A stretch of 64,000 nucleotides of DNA, taken from JBHFEI01 sp041928815. GTDB taxonomy: Bacteria; Pseudomonadota; Alphaproteobacteria; Rhizobiales; Rhizobiaceae. Below, piece by piece: positions 20,029-29,680 of this stretch. The DNA lies in assembly GCF_041928815.1 (NCBI RefSeq), contig NZ_JBHFEI010000007.1:186001-250000 (forward strand), in the 5' to 3' direction. Numbering within the stretch: position 1 is the first letter of the stretch; each line of letters starts with the position of its first letter. The translations under genes were made by a program, and so were the position numbers. The notes below the pieces were generated by a model, which saw only the letters and a list, made by a program, of their open reading frames with translations, searched no databases and was not told the DNA's origin.

Positions 20029-21807
20029 TCAGAGGTCCGGCGAAATCTTCCAGTCGCGCAGCTTGTAGACCGTACCGGGGCGCGGGCGCGCTTTGTCGGA
20101 TCCGTCCTTCAGGCGGCGCTTGAAGGAGTGGATCGGCGTGGCGCGGTCGTCGATGCGCACCTCCACCACCGACGGCCCGTCATGGGCGAAGGCGGCGTCG
20201 AGGGCGGCGCCGATCTCCTCCGGCCGCTCGACATAGAAGCCCTTCAGCCCCAGCCCCTCGGCGGCGGCGGCGAAGCCGGGCTTCAGGCTCTGGGTTTCGA
20301 GTTCCACCGATTGCGGATTGTTAAAGTAAAGCTCCTGCCAGAGCTGGATCCAGCCGAGCTTGCCATTGTTGATCACCACATTGACAATACGCTGGCGGTT
20401 CTGCGCCTGCGTCACCAATTCGCCGACCGTGTAGGAGAAGGCGCCGTCGCCCGCGACCGTGACGATGCGCACGTCCGGCCGGGTCGCCGCCGCGCCGATG
20501 GCGCCGGGGACGGAATAGCCGAGCGCGCCCTGTCCGCGCGCATAGACGAACTGGCGGCCGGGCTTTTTCGCCGGGATGTAGCCGGCGATCCAGCCGGCGG
20601 CAAACGAGGCGTCGGAGACGATGACGTCGTCCGCGCCGAGGCGCCTGGCGATCTCGTCCATCACCCGCGGCGGCGAAATCGGCACGGTGTCGGCGGCGAT
20701 CTCCTCGGCCTTGCGCGCCTCGCCGTCGGCCTTCACCGCGGCGATGCGCGCCTCCCAGTCCGGCCGCGTGCCGGTGAAATCCTCGGAGAGGGCCGCACCG
20801 AGCGCCGCGATGATCTCGCGCACGTCGCCGAGCAGCGGCACGGTCGGGCGGAAGGTGCGGCCGTGTTCGAGCGGATCGCAGTCGATGGTGATCGTCGCCT
20901 GGTCCGGCTTCGGCAGCGTCCAGTTCATGCCGGTGTTCTGGCTGACCTTCGAGCCGCACCAGACGATGAGGTCGGCCTCCTGGATCAGTTCGATCGCGGC
21001 CCAGGAGCCGAGCGGATTGAGCACGCCGGCGGCATAGGGCCTCGTCTCCGGCACCGATCCCTTGCCCGACAGGCTGGTGACGACGAGGCCGCCGAAACGG
21101 TCGGCAAAGGCCGTCACCGTCCCGGCCGCGTCCGAACCATGCACGCCGCCGCCGCAGACCAGCGCCGGGCGCTTCGCCTTGCGGATCAGCGCGGCGGCGC
21201 GGGCGATATCGTCGGCGGGTGCGTTCGAGCGCAGATAGGGCGCCTGCCGAGAACGGTCGTCGACGCGGATCGTCAGTTTCTCCTCGTCCCAGTCGGCATC
21301 GAAGATGTCGTGCGGGATCAAGAGCGCCACAGGGCCGGGGCGAGGCGATGTCGCAACGCGAAACGCGGTGCGGATCAGCTCGGGCAGGGCCGCGACGGAG
21401 GGTACCAGCCAGGCATCCTTGGAGCAGGACTTGAAGAAGGAGAGCTGGTCGAAGCCCTGGGAGGCGATGCCCTTGTCCTTCAGCGGCAGCCAATCGAGCG
21501 GCAGTTCGCCGACGATGCCGATCATCGGGATCGAGGCGTTGAGCGCCTCGAGGAAGCCGGCCGGCAGGAGATTGGCGCCGGGGCCGACGGTGACGTCACA
21601 GACGCCGGGCTTGCCGGTCAGCCGCGCATAGGCATCCGCCGCATAGGCCGCATTGCGCTCGTCGCGCATCAGGATGTGCTGAATGCGGTCGTTGCGCCGC
21701 GAAATACCGTCATGCAATGCGGTCGTCTGGCCGCCGGGCATGCCGAAGACGTATTCGACGCCGTACTGCGCCAGCATCTCGGCCACGAGATCGCCGATAT
21801 GGGCCAT
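20029..21807 (-). CDS. thiamine-diphosphate-dependent enzyme, acetolactate-synthase-like
   Basis: 592 aa; the ATG at 21807 follows GGGAGGATTTC. The architecture is that of the ALS/pyruvate-oxidase family: an N-terminal PYR domain with the catalytic Glu in MRDERNAAYAADAYAR (near residue 50), a central Rossmann domain, and a C-terminal PP domain with the ThDP motif AGDGAFSYTVGEL running to INNGKLGWIQ. All cofactor residues I can check are present, so it should be active. It is the last gene of the polyol operon, 34 bases after the FGGY kinase. The reaction is not identifiable: carboligation or cleavage of a 2-oxo acid or ketose phosphate are possibilities. It is not obviously a true acetolactate synthase, and no ilvH-like small subunit is present. 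Confidence 0.85.
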   Translation of the reverse strand: MAHIGDLVAEMLAQYGVEYVFGMPGGQTTALHDGISRRNDRIQHILMRDERNAAYAADAYARLTGKPGVCDVTVGPGANLLPAGFLEALNASIPMIGIVGELPLDWLPLKDKGIASQGFDQLSFFKSCSKDAWLVPSVAALPELIRTAFRVATSPRPGPVALLIPHDIFDADWDEEKLTIRVDDRSRQAPYLRSNAPADDIARAAALIRKAKRPALVCGGGVHGSDAAGTVTAFADRFGGLVVTSLSGKGSVPETRPYAAGVLNPLGSWAAIELIQEADLIVWCGSKVSQNTGMNWTLPKPDQATITIDCDPLEHGRTFRPTVPLLGDVREIIAALGAALSEDFTGTRPDWEARIAAVKADGEARKAEEIAADTVPISPPRVMDEIARRLGADDVIVSDASFAAGWIAGYIPAKKPGRQFVYARGQGALGYSVPGAIGAAATRPDVRIVTVAGDGAFSYTVGELVTQAQNRQRIVNVVINNGKLGWIQLWQELYFNNPQSVELETQSLKPGFAAAAEGLGLKGFYVERPEEIGAALDAAFAHDGPSVVEVRIDDRATPIHSFKRRLKDGSDKARPRPGTVYKLRDWKISPDL

Positions 21808-21841
21808 GAAATCCTCCCGAATCTGTTGCCGCCGCAGCTCC

Positions 21842-23422
21842 TCAGGCCGAGACGTGCCCGGCCGCCGGATGCGGCACATCCTCCGCAGCCGGGGCCTCCT
21901 CGCCGCGGCGCGCCATGCGGTGCATCAGCGGATGCAGCGCCTGATAGGTGTCCTTATAGTAGGAGAAGACCTCGGCATAGCGCCGATGCGCGGCCATGTC
22001 CGGCGCGACGACGGTCTCCTCGCGCACCATATGCGCCGCCGCCTCGACCAGGCTGCCATGCAGGCCGGCGCCGACGGCGGCGGCGATGGCCGAGCCGAAG
22101 GCGGTCGCCTCCAGCACCTTCGGCACGACGATCGGGATGCCGGCGACATCGGCATGCATCTGCAGCAGGAACGGGCTGCGGGTGGCGCCGCCGCAGATCA
22201 CCATGGTTTCAATGGGCACGCCATTGTCGGCGAGCGTTTGCAGGATGTTCTGCGTGCCATAGGCCACCGATTCCACCAGCGCCCGGAGCATGTGCGCCGG
22301 CGTGTGCTTCAGCGTCATGCCCCACATCGCGCCCTGCAGGTCATAGTCCGTATAGGGATTGCGGTTGCCCTGCCAGAAATCCAAGGCGACCAGACCATCG
22401 GCGCCGATCGGGATCTCCGCCGCCTCGCGCATCATCGCCGCATAGGCGTCCTCGCCGGGTTTCAGCGCCTTGCCGATGTGGTCGTGCCACCAGCGGATGA
22501 CCGAGCCGGACGAGACCTGCCCGCCCTCCATGACGAAGAGGCCCGGGATGACGCAATCCGGATGCGGCCCGAAAATGCCGGGCACCTCGATGTCCTTGTC
22601 GGTCATCGGCAGGACGAGATGGGAGGAGCCGGTAATGAAGGCGGTGCGACCGGCGGCGCAGACATTGAGGCCGAGCATGGCGACATAGGCGTCCGTGCCG
22701 CCGCAGACGACGGTGGTCTCGCGCGACAGGCCCATGGCCTCCGCCGCCTCCGGCGTGATCCGGCCGATCGGCGCGCCGAGCGGCAGGATGGTTGAGGGAA
22801 AGCGCTCGGTGATGCCGTCGAGACCGATGCGGGCGAAAAACCGTTCCGGCCAGCCGCCGCGCCGCCCGTCATAGAACCAGCGGTTGGTGATCTGGTTGTG
22901 GCCGAGCGTCAGCTTTCCGGTGAGCTTCAAGGCAAGATAGTCGGCCATCTCGACGAACCAGCGCGAGCGGCGATAGATGTCCGGCCGATTCTCCTTCAGC
23001 CACAGGATTTTCGGGATGCCCGTTTCCGAGCTGACGCCGAGGCGGGTCCGGCGCAGCGCCGGATCATTGGTCTGCAGCATGCGGCGTGCCTGCAGCGAGG
23101 CGCGGTTGTCCATCCACAGGATCGCCGGCATGGTCGGCTCGCCCTGTTCGTCGAGCGCCACCAGCGTGCTCGATGTGCCGTCGGCGCAGATCGACCAGAT
23201 CTGGCTGACCGGCACATTGGCGGTGACGATCAGCTTGCGCACGGCGACGCAGGCGGCGCGCCACCAGTCGGACGGCGTCTGTTCGGCCCAGCCGGGTTTC
23301 GGGAAGGTCGTGTCGTATTCGTGCGTCGCCATGGCGACGACATTGCCGTCGAGGTCGGACATGAGCGCCCGGGCGCCGCCCGTGCCGCCGTCGAGGCCGA
23401 TGACGTAAGCGTTTGCGGACAT
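21842..23422 (-). CDS. FGGY-family carbohydrate kinase
   Basis: 526 aa. The N-terminal phosphate loop reads IGLDGGTGGARALMSDLDG, the catalytic-Asp region is ILWMDNRAS, and the second domain carries VICGGATRSPFLLQMHADVAGIPI with TAFGSAIAAAVGAGL near the C-terminus, all canonical for the family. Length and LGHNQITNRWFYD suggest the ribulokinase-like branch rather than glycerol kinase. It starts six bases before the preceding permease stop region, at the distal end of the importer genes. It phosphorylates a sugar, ketose or polyol; the operon has a second, unrelated FGGY kinase at 28115-29593, so the two probably act on different intermediates. Confidence 0.88.
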   Translation of the reverse strand: MSANAYVIGLDGGTGGARALMSDLDGNVVAMATHEYDTTFPKPGWAEQTPSDWWRAACVAVRKLIVTANVPVSQIWSICADGTSSTLVALDEQGEPTMPAILWMDNRASLQARRMLQTNDPALRRTRLGVSSETGIPKILWLKENRPDIYRRSRWFVEMADYLALKLTGKLTLGHNQITNRWFYDGRRGGWPERFFARIGLDGITERFPSTILPLGAPIGRITPEAAEAMGLSRETTVVCGGTDAYVAMLGLNVCAAGRTAFITGSSHLVLPMTDKDIEVPGIFGPHPDCVIPGLFVMEGGQVSSGSVIRWWHDHIGKALKPGEDAYAAMMREAAEIPIGADGLVALDFWQGNRNPYTDYDLQGAMWGMTLKHTPAHMLRALVESVAYGTQNILQTLADNGVPIETMVICGGATRSPFLLQMHADVAGIPIVVPKVLEATAFGSAIAAAVGAGLHGSLVEAAAHMVREETVVAPDMAAHRRYAEVFSYYKDTYQALHPLMHRMARRGEEAPAAEDVPHPAAGHVSA

Positions 23423-23427
23423 GGGCG

Positions 23428-24429
23428 TCAGGCTCCGGACGTGTGGGGGGAGGAGGGGCGGCTCATGCGCATGGCGACGGCGACGCCGAGGAGCAGCAGC
23501 AGGCCCTTGATGATCTGGCGCTGGTAATCCGACCAGCCGAGCATGGCGCTGCCGCTGACGAGCACGGACAGAAGCAGGATCGCCGTGGTCGTGCCGATGA
23601 CGTTCGGCTTGCCGACGCGGATCATCATGCCGCCGAGGAGAACGGCGGTCAGGCCGTCGATGAAATAGGAGGAGCCGAGCAGCGGCTGGCCGGAGGAGAG
23701 GCTGGCGGCGAGCAGCACGCCGGCGACCGCCGAGCAGATGCCGGAAAAGACGAAGAGGAAGAGGATCAGCCGGCGGGCGGAAATGCCGGCCTCGTTCACC
23801 GCCGCCTCGCTCTGGGAAACGGCGAAGATGTAGTGGCCGAAGGTCAGCTTTTCCTGCGCCACCCAGGAAATGCCATAGATCACCGCGACGACGATCGCGA
23901 TCAGCGGGATCGGGCCGAAATTGAGATAGAGAAGCTCGCCCAAGATGCCGGGATCGGCGATGCGGATCGAGGTACCCTTGCCGAGCGCCGCCGCGATCGA
24001 GGCGCAGATGCCGCCGGTGGCAATCGTGACGATCAGCGGCGGAATGCGCATGATCGCGACGAGCACGCCGTTGACGAGGCCGGCGACCGCGCCGATGGCG
24101 ATGCCGGCGGCGGCCGCCGCCGTCCAGCCGCTGCCAGATGCCAGGAGATAGGCGGCGGTCATGTTGCCGAGGGCCGCGACATTCATGAAGCTGACGTCGA
24201 TCTTGCCGGCGGCGATCAGCCAAGTCAGCCCGAGGATCATGATCGCCATCAGCGCCGAGGTGCGCAGGATGGTGGCGACGTTCGAGGGATCGAGGAGTTG
24301 CGGCTTCAGCGTGGCGAAGACGGCGGTCATCACGAGGAGGGTGGCGACCAGCCAGTAGCGGCTGACGAGGCGTGGAAGCATGGAGGGGCTCCGGTCGCGG
24401 GAAACGCGCTCTGCGACGATGTCGGTCAT
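23428..24429 (-). CDS. ribose-type ABC transporter permease
   Basis: 333 aa, RbsC family (BPD_transp_2), about eight to ten hydrophobic helices. Conserved stretches include GLTWLIAAGKIDVSFMNVAALGNMTAAYLL near residue 70, VNGVLVAIMRIPPLIVTIATGG, and the C-terminal GLTAVLLGGMMIRVGKPNVIGT. It overlaps the upstream permease by four bases (ATGA), so the two are made together as a heterodimeric channel. It imports a monosaccharide or polyol delivered by the binding protein at 27015-28019. Confidence 0.9.
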   Translation of the reverse strand: MTDIVAERVSRDRSPSMLPRLVSRYWLVATLLVMTAVFATLKPQLLDPSNVATILRTSALMAIMILGLTWLIAAGKIDVSFMNVAALGNMTAAYLLASGSGWTAAAAAGIAIGAVAGLVNGVLVAIMRIPPLIVTIATGGICASIAAALGKGTSIRIADPGILGELLYLNFGPIPLIAIVVAVIYGISWVAQEKLTFGHYIFAVSQSEAAVNEAGISARRLILFLFVFSGICSAVAGVLLAASLSSGQPLLGSSYFIDGLTAVLLGGMMIRVGKPNVIGTTTAILLLSVLVSGSAMLGWSDYQRQIIKGLLLLLGVAVAMRMSRPSSPHTSGA

Positions 24430-25427
24430 GGCCGTTTCTCCTCGGATCGGGCGGGCGGCATCAGGAAGGCGGAAAGGTCGGTCACCATGGCGCGCACGCG
24501 GGCGTCGAAGAGGAGGACGCCGGCGAGAAGGATCGCGCTGACCACGCCGTCCGAATAGTAGTAGGGCACGCCGAGCAGAGAGAAGCCGTCGAGCAGCATG
24601 GTGATGAGGAAGGTTCCGGCGAGCGTCGCCAGCACCGAGGTGCCGCCGAAGAGCGCCGCGCCGAGGAAGACGCCGGCATAGGCGGGCATCAGGAGGTTCG
24701 CGCCCTCGTTGGTATCGGCGGTGCCGGACTCGGCGAGGATCAGCACGACGGCGAGCACCGAGGTCATGCCGCAGATGACGAAGGCGAGGAAGGTGTAGAG
24801 CTTCGTCGGCACGCCGGAGAAATAGGCCGAGACCGGGTTCTCGCCGGTCGCCTGGAAGGAGGCGCCGTAGCGGGTGCGGCTCATGAAGAACCAGGCGAGC
24901 GCATAGACGAGGAGGAGGAAGAAGAAGGAGACGCTGTAGCCGAGGATGCGGGCGTCGTTGAGGTCGATGATGCCCGAATTCATGAAGTTCTGGAAGATCG
25001 TGCGGCCGCGCGAATAGAGGAAGGCGAGGCCGCCGGCGATCGAGCCGGTCGCGATCGTCGTGACGATGTCCGGCAGGCGGAAATAGCTGACGGCAAGCCC
25101 GTTGACCGCGCCGACGGCCGCACCCGCGGCGAGGCCGACCAGGATGCAGAACCAGAGGTCGAAGCCGTTGGCGATGAGGAAGCCGATGGTCATCGCGGCG
25201 AAGGAGGCCGTTCCGGCGAAGGAAAGGTCGAACTTCCGCACGATGATGACGAAGGTGAGGCCGAGGGCGGCGAGCCCGTTTGCGGCCATGTGCCGGGTCA
25301 CGGCGGAGAGGTTCTGGCTCGACAGGAAGCGTGGCTCGTAGAGCGCGAAGGCGCCGGCGAGCACGGCGACGAGCGCGACGAAGGCGATCAGCCGGCCGGA
25401 GCCGGCGGGCAGGAGGCTCTTATGCAT
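24426..25427 (-). CDS. ribose-type ABC transporter permease
   Basis: 333 aa from ATG 25427 (GGAGA nine bases upstream); an in-frame ATG at 25442 is possible but lies deep inside the ATPase gene. RbsC-like: GLAALGLTFVIIVRKFDLSFAGTASFAAM, VNGLAVSYFRLPDIVTTIATGSIAGGLAFL and VFLGAALFGGTSVLATLAGTFLITML. The start overlaps the last codons of the ATPase. It pairs with the permease at 23428-24429. Having two different permeases rather than one RbsC is common in rhizobial polyol systems such as the erythritol importer. Confidence 0.88.
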   Translation of the reverse strand: MHKSLLPAGSGRLIAFVALVAVLAGAFALYEPRFLSSQNLSAVTRHMAANGLAALGLTFVIIVRKFDLSFAGTASFAAMTIGFLIANGFDLWFCILVGLAAGAAVGAVNGLAVSYFRLPDIVTTIATGSIAGGLAFLYSRGRTIFQNFMNSGIIDLNDARILGYSVSFFFLLLVYALAWFFMSRTRYGASFQATGENPVSAYFSGVPTKLYTFLAFVICGMTSVLAVVLILAESGTADTNEGANLLMPAYAGVFLGAALFGGTSVLATLAGTFLITMLLDGFSLLGVPYYYSDGVVSAILLAGVLLFDARVRAMVTDLSAFLMPPARSEEKRP

Positions 25428-26937
25428 GGCGGGCGTCTCCAAGAATTCCGGCCATCAGCAGCTGGTTGCGGGTCATCACCTGGCCGGGCAGCGTCACCTG
25501 GCGGCCCTTGTAGAGGGCGAAGCTGCGGTCGGCGACGCCGTGCACCTCGTCGCAGTCGCTCGACATGACGATGACGCCGGCCGACCGCGAGAGCTCCCGC
25601 ATCAGCCCGTAGAGCTTTGCCCGCGCGCCGATGTCGACGCCGACGGTCGGCTCGACGAAGATGTAGACGTCGGCATCGGCGAAGAGGCCCTTGGCGACGA
25701 CGATCTTTTGCTGGTTGCCGCCGGAAAAGCCGGACACGGGCATGGCGAGATTGGGCGGGCTCAAGGCCACGCGGTTGGCGAATTCGCTGCTCTTCCTGCG
25801 GTTCAGCGCCCGGCGCAGGATGCCGGCGAAGCCGGAGGCCCGGGAGAGGTTGCCGATGGTGATGTTGAAGATCGAGGACTGCGTCAGCGCCAGTCCCTCG
25901 ATGCGCCGGTCGCCGGGCACGAGGAAGATGCCGGCCTTTAGCGCCTCGCGCGGCGAGCGGGGTTTCAACGGCCTGCCCTTTAGCGCCATCGCGCCGCCAT
26001 CGGCGGGAAGGGCGCCGAACAGCACCTTGGACAGTTCATCGATGCCGGAGCCGACCAGGCCGAAAATGCCGAGGATCTCGCCGCGCTTCAGCTCGAAGCC
26101 GACATTGGAAAAGATGCGGCCGTGGCCAAGGCCGCGCACGTCGAGAACCGTCTCACCCGGCGCGCTTGCCGCCTTTTCCGGGAAGACGTGGCCGAGCGTC
26201 TCGCCGAGCATCAGTTCGGCGAGCGACAGGCCGCGCTCGGCCGCCTCCGTCGGCGTCATCGTCGCCACCTTGCGCCCGCCGCGGAAGACGGAGAAGCGGT
26301 CGGCGATCTCGATCACTTCCTCCAGCCGGTGGGTGATGTAGAGGATGGAGATGCCGCCGGCCTTCAGCGTGCGCATCAGCCGGAAAAGCACGGCCTTCTC
26401 CACCTCGGTCAGGGTCGAGGTCGGCTCGTCGAGGATGAGGATGCGGATGTGGTCGCCGGCAAGCGCCTGCAGGATGGCTACGATCTCGCGCTCGACCGCC
26501 GGCATGTCGGCGAGCCGCTTCGACAGGTCGATGTCGACGGGAAAGCGCGACAGCAGCTGGTCGCCGCGCCGCTTTAGTTCCGCCCGGTCGACGCGGGCGA
26601 GAAAACTCGGCCGGTCGGCCTCGCGGCCGAGAAAGATGTTCTCGTAGCCGGTGAAATCCGGCACGAGCTCGGGATGCTGCTGCACCGTGGCGATGCCGCT
26701 CAGCATCGCATCCTGCGGCGTGCGGCAATCGACCGGCTTGCCATCGACCTCGATGACGCCGGCATCGCGCGTGTAGACACCCGAGACGATCTTGATGAAG
26801 GTCGATTTTCCCGCGCCGTTGACGCCGAGCAGCGCATGGACCTCGCCCGGTTCGAGGACGAAATCGACATCGCTCAGCGCGTTGACCGGGCCGAACCGTT
26901 TCGACACCGCCTTTGCGGACAATGCGGGAACCGCCAT
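25420..26937 (-). CDS. ribose-type ABC transporter ATPase with two nucleotide-binding domains
   Basis: 505 aa, RbsA family. The first domain has Walker A GVNGAGKSTF (near residue 40), and Walker B ILILDEPTSTL. The second domain has the degenerate Walker A GLVGSGIDEL and the signature FSGGNQQKIVVAKGL, the usual asymmetry in this family; Walker B there reads VYIFVEPTVGVDIGA, with Val in place of the usual Asp before Glu. ATG 26937 follows GGAGG; the upstream TTG in frame is not needed. It powers the two permeases encoded downstream and lies after a strong hairpin that follows the binding-protein gene. Confidence 0.9.
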   Translation of the reverse strand: MAVPALSAKAVSKRFGPVNALSDVDFVLEPGEVHALLGVNGAGKSTFIKIVSGVYTRDAGVIEVDGKPVDCRTPQDAMLSGIATVQQHPELVPDFTGYENIFLGREADRPSFLARVDRAELKRRGDQLLSRFPVDIDLSKRLADMPAVEREIVAILQALAGDHIRILILDEPTSTLTEVEKAVLFRLMRTLKAGGISILYITHRLEEVIEIADRFSVFRGGRKVATMTPTEAAERGLSLAELMLGETLGHVFPEKAASAPGETVLDVRGLGHGRIFSNVGFELKRGEILGIFGLVGSGIDELSKVLFGALPADGGAMALKGRPLKPRSPREALKAGIFLVPGDRRIEGLALTQSSIFNITIGNLSRASGFAGILRRALNRRKSSEFANRVALSPPNLAMPVSGFSGGNQQKIVVAKGLFADADVYIFVEPTVGVDIGARAKLYGLMRELSRSAGVIVMSSDCDEVHGVADRSFALYKGRQVTLPGQVMTRNQLLMAGILGDARHA

Positions 26938-26970
26938 GGACTTCAACCTCCGTTTTGCTTACCGGCAAAC

Positions 26971-26997
26971 GGCGCGGCCCCTCGAAAGGGCCGCGCC
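26971..26997 (-). other. intercistronic stem-loop after the binding-protein gene
   Basis: Ten-base GC arms (26971-26980 and 26988-26997) pair perfectly around a seven-base loop. It sits 17 bases past the stop of the binding-protein gene and about 35 bases before the ATPase start on the minus strand, with no T-run. It probably protects the binding-protein mRNA and lowers ATPase expression. Confidence 0.7.
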
Positions 26998-27014
26998 TTC
27001 GTTTCGCGTCCGTG

Positions 27015-28019
27015 TCAGACGGCGCGGGTCCAGCCGAGTTCGGCGGCGCGGCCCGGCACGTCGAAGTCGTCCGGCAGGCCGTCCTTCAGCATGGTTTCGG
27101 TCACGGCGTAGGTCGGCGTGATGACGAGGCGCGGCGTCTTGCCGCCGGCCAGATGCTGGTGGGCGTAGAGCACGGCGAGATAGGCCATCTCGTAGAAGCT
27201 CTGGGCCATGGAGAGTTTCAGCTGCGACGGGCCGGCGATGTAGCTGAAGGCCTGCGAGCCGCCGTCGATGCCGGTGATGATCAGGTTCGGCCGGTCGGCG
27301 GCGCGCGCGGCGAGCGTGCCCTCGACGGCCGCGCCGTCCCAGGCGCACCAGATCGCGTCGATATCGGCGTTGGCCGTCAGGATGTTGTCGACGGCCTGGC
27401 GCGGGGTGACGTTGCCGGCGAGCGCGAAGGCCCAGTCGGCGACGATCTTGATGTCGGGATAGCGGCGCAGCGTCCATTCCATGCCGAGCGTGCGCTGGTC
27501 CCAGCTCTCGTTCTGCGGCAGGAGCACGCGGGCGATGCGGCCCTTGCCGTTCAAGGCCTTGGCGATGTATTCGCAGGAATAGGAGCCCATGCCGAAATTG
27601 TTCGACATGGCGGTCGTGTTGACGGCGACGCCCGGAACGGCGCTGTCGGCGCAGAAGACAGGGATGCCGGCGGTGATCGCCCGCTGCACGGCGGGTGCGA
27701 TCGCGACGGCATCGGCCGGCGTGATGAACAGCGCGTCGGGCTTGGAGGCGATCAGCGAGTCGATCTGGTCGGACTGGACTTTCGCGTCGAAGCCGGCATC
27801 CGTCGTCGTCAGGTTGCCGCCGAGTTCGGCGACGGCGGCGGCGAAACCGTCCTGCAGGTGGCGACCCGAGTCATAGGTCGTCCAGCCCAGCGCCGCGGCG
27901 AAGTTGCGGCTGCCCGCCTCCGCGCGTGCGCCGCTGGCGCTGAAATACTGCGCCGCGAACAGGGCGGCGGTGCCGCCCATCAGTGCGCGACGCGACAGGT
28001 TGAACTGGAATTCGGTCAT
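27015..28019 (-). CDS. ribose-type periplasmic sugar/polyol-binding protein
   Basis: 334 aa. The N-terminus MTEFQFNLSRRALMGGTAALFAAQYFSASGARAEA is a twin-arginine-like export signal. The rest is a type I periplasmic binding protein (RbsB fold): AALGWTTYDSGRHLQDGFAAAVAELG at the start of the first lobe, ASKPDALFITPADAVAIAPAVQRAITAGIPVFCADSAVPG, and ITGIDGGSQAFSYIAG in the second. It delivers the substrate to the RbsA/RbsC-type components downstream. The ligand is probably a polyol or pentose-like sugar given the kinases and GlpD-like dehydrogenase in the same operon. Confidence 0.9.
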   Translation of the reverse strand: MTEFQFNLSRRALMGGTAALFAAQYFSASGARAEAGSRNFAAALGWTTYDSGRHLQDGFAAAVAELGGNLTTTDAGFDAKVQSDQIDSLIASKPDALFITPADAVAIAPAVQRAITAGIPVFCADSAVPGVAVNTTAMSNNFGMGSYSCEYIAKALNGKGRIARVLLPQNESWDQRTLGMEWTLRRYPDIKIVADWAFALAGNVTPRQAVDNILTANADIDAIWCAWDGAAVEGTLAARAADRPNLIITGIDGGSQAFSYIAGPSQLKLSMAQSFYEMAYLAVLYAHQHLAGGKTPRLVITPTYAVTETMLKDGLPDDFDVPGRAAELGWTRAV

Positions 28020-28085
28020 AGGCTCCTCCCAAAGGTTTGACCACTCGATGACCGGACGCGGGGCTCCGCGCCGGCAATGTCACGC

Positions 28086-28106
28086 CACCCGCCACGAGGG
28101 CGGGCG
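28086..28106 (-). other. stem-loop between the xylulokinase-like gene and the binding-protein gene
   Basis: Eight-base arms CGCCCGCC and GGCGGGTG (minus strand) pair with one G-U around a short loop. It lies just past the kinase stop and 67 bases before the binding-protein start. It may shield the upstream message or mark a processing site; no T-run follows. Confidence 0.4.
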
Positions 28107-28114
28107 GTATCTCC

Positions 28115-29593
28115 TCATCCGGCCCGGCCGAGTTCGGCCGAGGCGCGGCGCACGGGCGCGACCAGCGCCGCCCATTCGCGATAGGTCTCGCCATAGGCGG
28201 GCCGAAGGCTTTCGACCGGGGCGATCGCCCGGCTGATCACCGGCCGGCGCAGCACGTCCTGAGGCGCGGCACCCGTGGCGGCGATCATGCCGAGGCGGGC
28301 GGCGCCGAAGGCGGCACCCAGTTCGCTCGCCGCCGGCACCTTCAGCTCGACGCCGAGGCAGGTGGCGATCATCGACAGCCAGAGATCGGAGCGCGAGCCG
28401 CCGCCGATGGCGAGCAGTCCGTCGATCGAGGTGCCGGTCGAGCGGAAGGCATCGGCGCATTCCCGGAAGGCGAAGGCGATGCCCTGCAGCACGGCGCGCG
28501 TCAGCACCGCGTCGTCGGTGCCGTGCGAGAGCCCGACGAAGGCACCGCGGATCTCCGCATCGCTCAGCGGCGACCAGGAGCCGTCGAGATAGGGCAGGAA
28601 CAGGACCGGGCAGGGGGCCTCGAGCTCGGTGCCGAGCGCGCCGACCAGTTCGGCGGCCGGCCGCTTCAAAAGTTTCGCCAGCCAGTTGACGCAGGCCGTG
28701 GCCGAGAGCAGCACCGACATCTGGTGCCAGACGCCGGGCACGGAATGGCAGAGCGTCTCGATCGCATGGGTGTCGCTCGGCCGCGCCTCGTCCATGGCGA
28801 CGAAGAGCACGCCCGAGGTTCCGAGTGAGACGGTGCCCTCGCCGTCGCGGATCACGCCGGTGCCGCAGGCGCCGCAGGCATTGTCGCCGCCGCCGGCCGC
28901 GATCACCGGCTTACCGGTCATCCCCCAGCGCGCGGCGAGCGTCCTGCGCAACGTGCCCGTCGCCTCGGTGCCCTCGTGGAGCCTCGGCATCTGTTCGCGG
29001 CGCATGCCGGTCGCCGCGAGCAGCGTCTCCGACCAGTCGCGCCCTGCGACGTCCATCCACATCGTGCCGGAGGAATCGGCCATGTCGGAGGCCTTGTCGC
29101 CGGAGAGCTGCAGGCGGACATAATCCTTCGGCAGCAGCACGTGGCGGGTGCGGGCGAAGATCTCCGGCTCGGCCTCGGCGACCCAGGCGAGCTTCGACGC
29201 GGTGACGCCGGGTGTCGGCCTGCGGCCGGCGATGCGGGCGATATCAGGCACTTTTTCGGCCAGTTCGGCGCATTGCCGCTCGGTGCGCGTGTCGTTCCAG
29301 AGGATGCCGGGACGCAGCGGCCGGTCGGCCTCGTCGATGAGGGTCGCGCCATACATCTGGCCGGAGAGGCCGATGCCCGCGACCGCCGACATCGCCTTCG
29401 GATGCGCGGCGGCAAGCCCGTCGAGGCTTTCGCAGACGGCGTCCCACCAGAGGTCCGGATGCTGTTCCGACCAGCCGCGCTGCGGGCGCGAGACCTCCAG
29501 CGGCCGCGACGCATGCTCGCCGACGATGCCTTGAGCCTCGTCCATCAGGACCGACTTCACCCCGGACGTGCCGAGGTCGATGCCGAGATACAT
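28115..29593 (-). CDS. xylB: xylulokinase-like FGGY kinase
   Basis: 492 aa, the usual XylB length. The start YLGIDLGTSGVKSVLMDEAQ, the GWSEQHPDLWWDAV stretch, GIGLSGQMYGATLID, and ILWNDTRTERQCAEL match D-xylulokinases closely. The C-terminal domain has GGGSRSDLWLSMIATCLGVEL and ELGAAFGAARLGM. It phosphorylates D-xylulose or a related ketose/polyol at the expense of ATP. It lies between the GlpD-like dehydrogenase and the importer genes. A xylose isomerase or pentitol dehydrogenase is not encoded nearby, so xylulose itself may not be the substrate. Confidence 0.85.
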   Translation of the reverse strand: MYLGIDLGTSGVKSVLMDEAQGIVGEHASRPLEVSRPQRGWSEQHPDLWWDAVCESLDGLAAAHPKAMSAVAGIGLSGQMYGATLIDEADRPLRPGILWNDTRTERQCAELAEKVPDIARIAGRRPTPGVTASKLAWVAEAEPEIFARTRHVLLPKDYVRLQLSGDKASDMADSSGTMWMDVAGRDWSETLLAATGMRREQMPRLHEGTEATGTLRRTLAARWGMTGKPVIAAGGGDNACGACGTGVIRDGEGTVSLGTSGVLFVAMDEARPSDTHAIETLCHSVPGVWHQMSVLLSATACVNWLAKLLKRPAAELVGALGTELEAPCPVLFLPYLDGSWSPLSDAEIRGAFVGLSHGTDDAVLTRAVLQGIAFAFRECADAFRSTGTSIDGLLAIGGGSRSDLWLSMIATCLGVELKVPAASELGAAFGAARLGMIAATGAAPQDVLRRPVISRAIAPVESLRPAYGETYREWAALVAPVRRASAELGRAG

Positions 29594-29680
29594 GGGTTCC
29601 TCCTCCCGTGCCGGCCTTTCGGGCGCCCGGCCTTCCCCAGTCCTCTCCGCGTGTCGTCTCCTGCTGCCGGCCGGGTCTCC

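Noticed and set aside
20029..21807. Sulfoacetaldehyde acetyltransferase (Xsc), attractive because of the nearby ssu and pta genes
   Set aside because: The N-terminal sequence does not resemble what I know of Xsc and the gene belongs to the polyol operon 35 kb away from ssu and pta.
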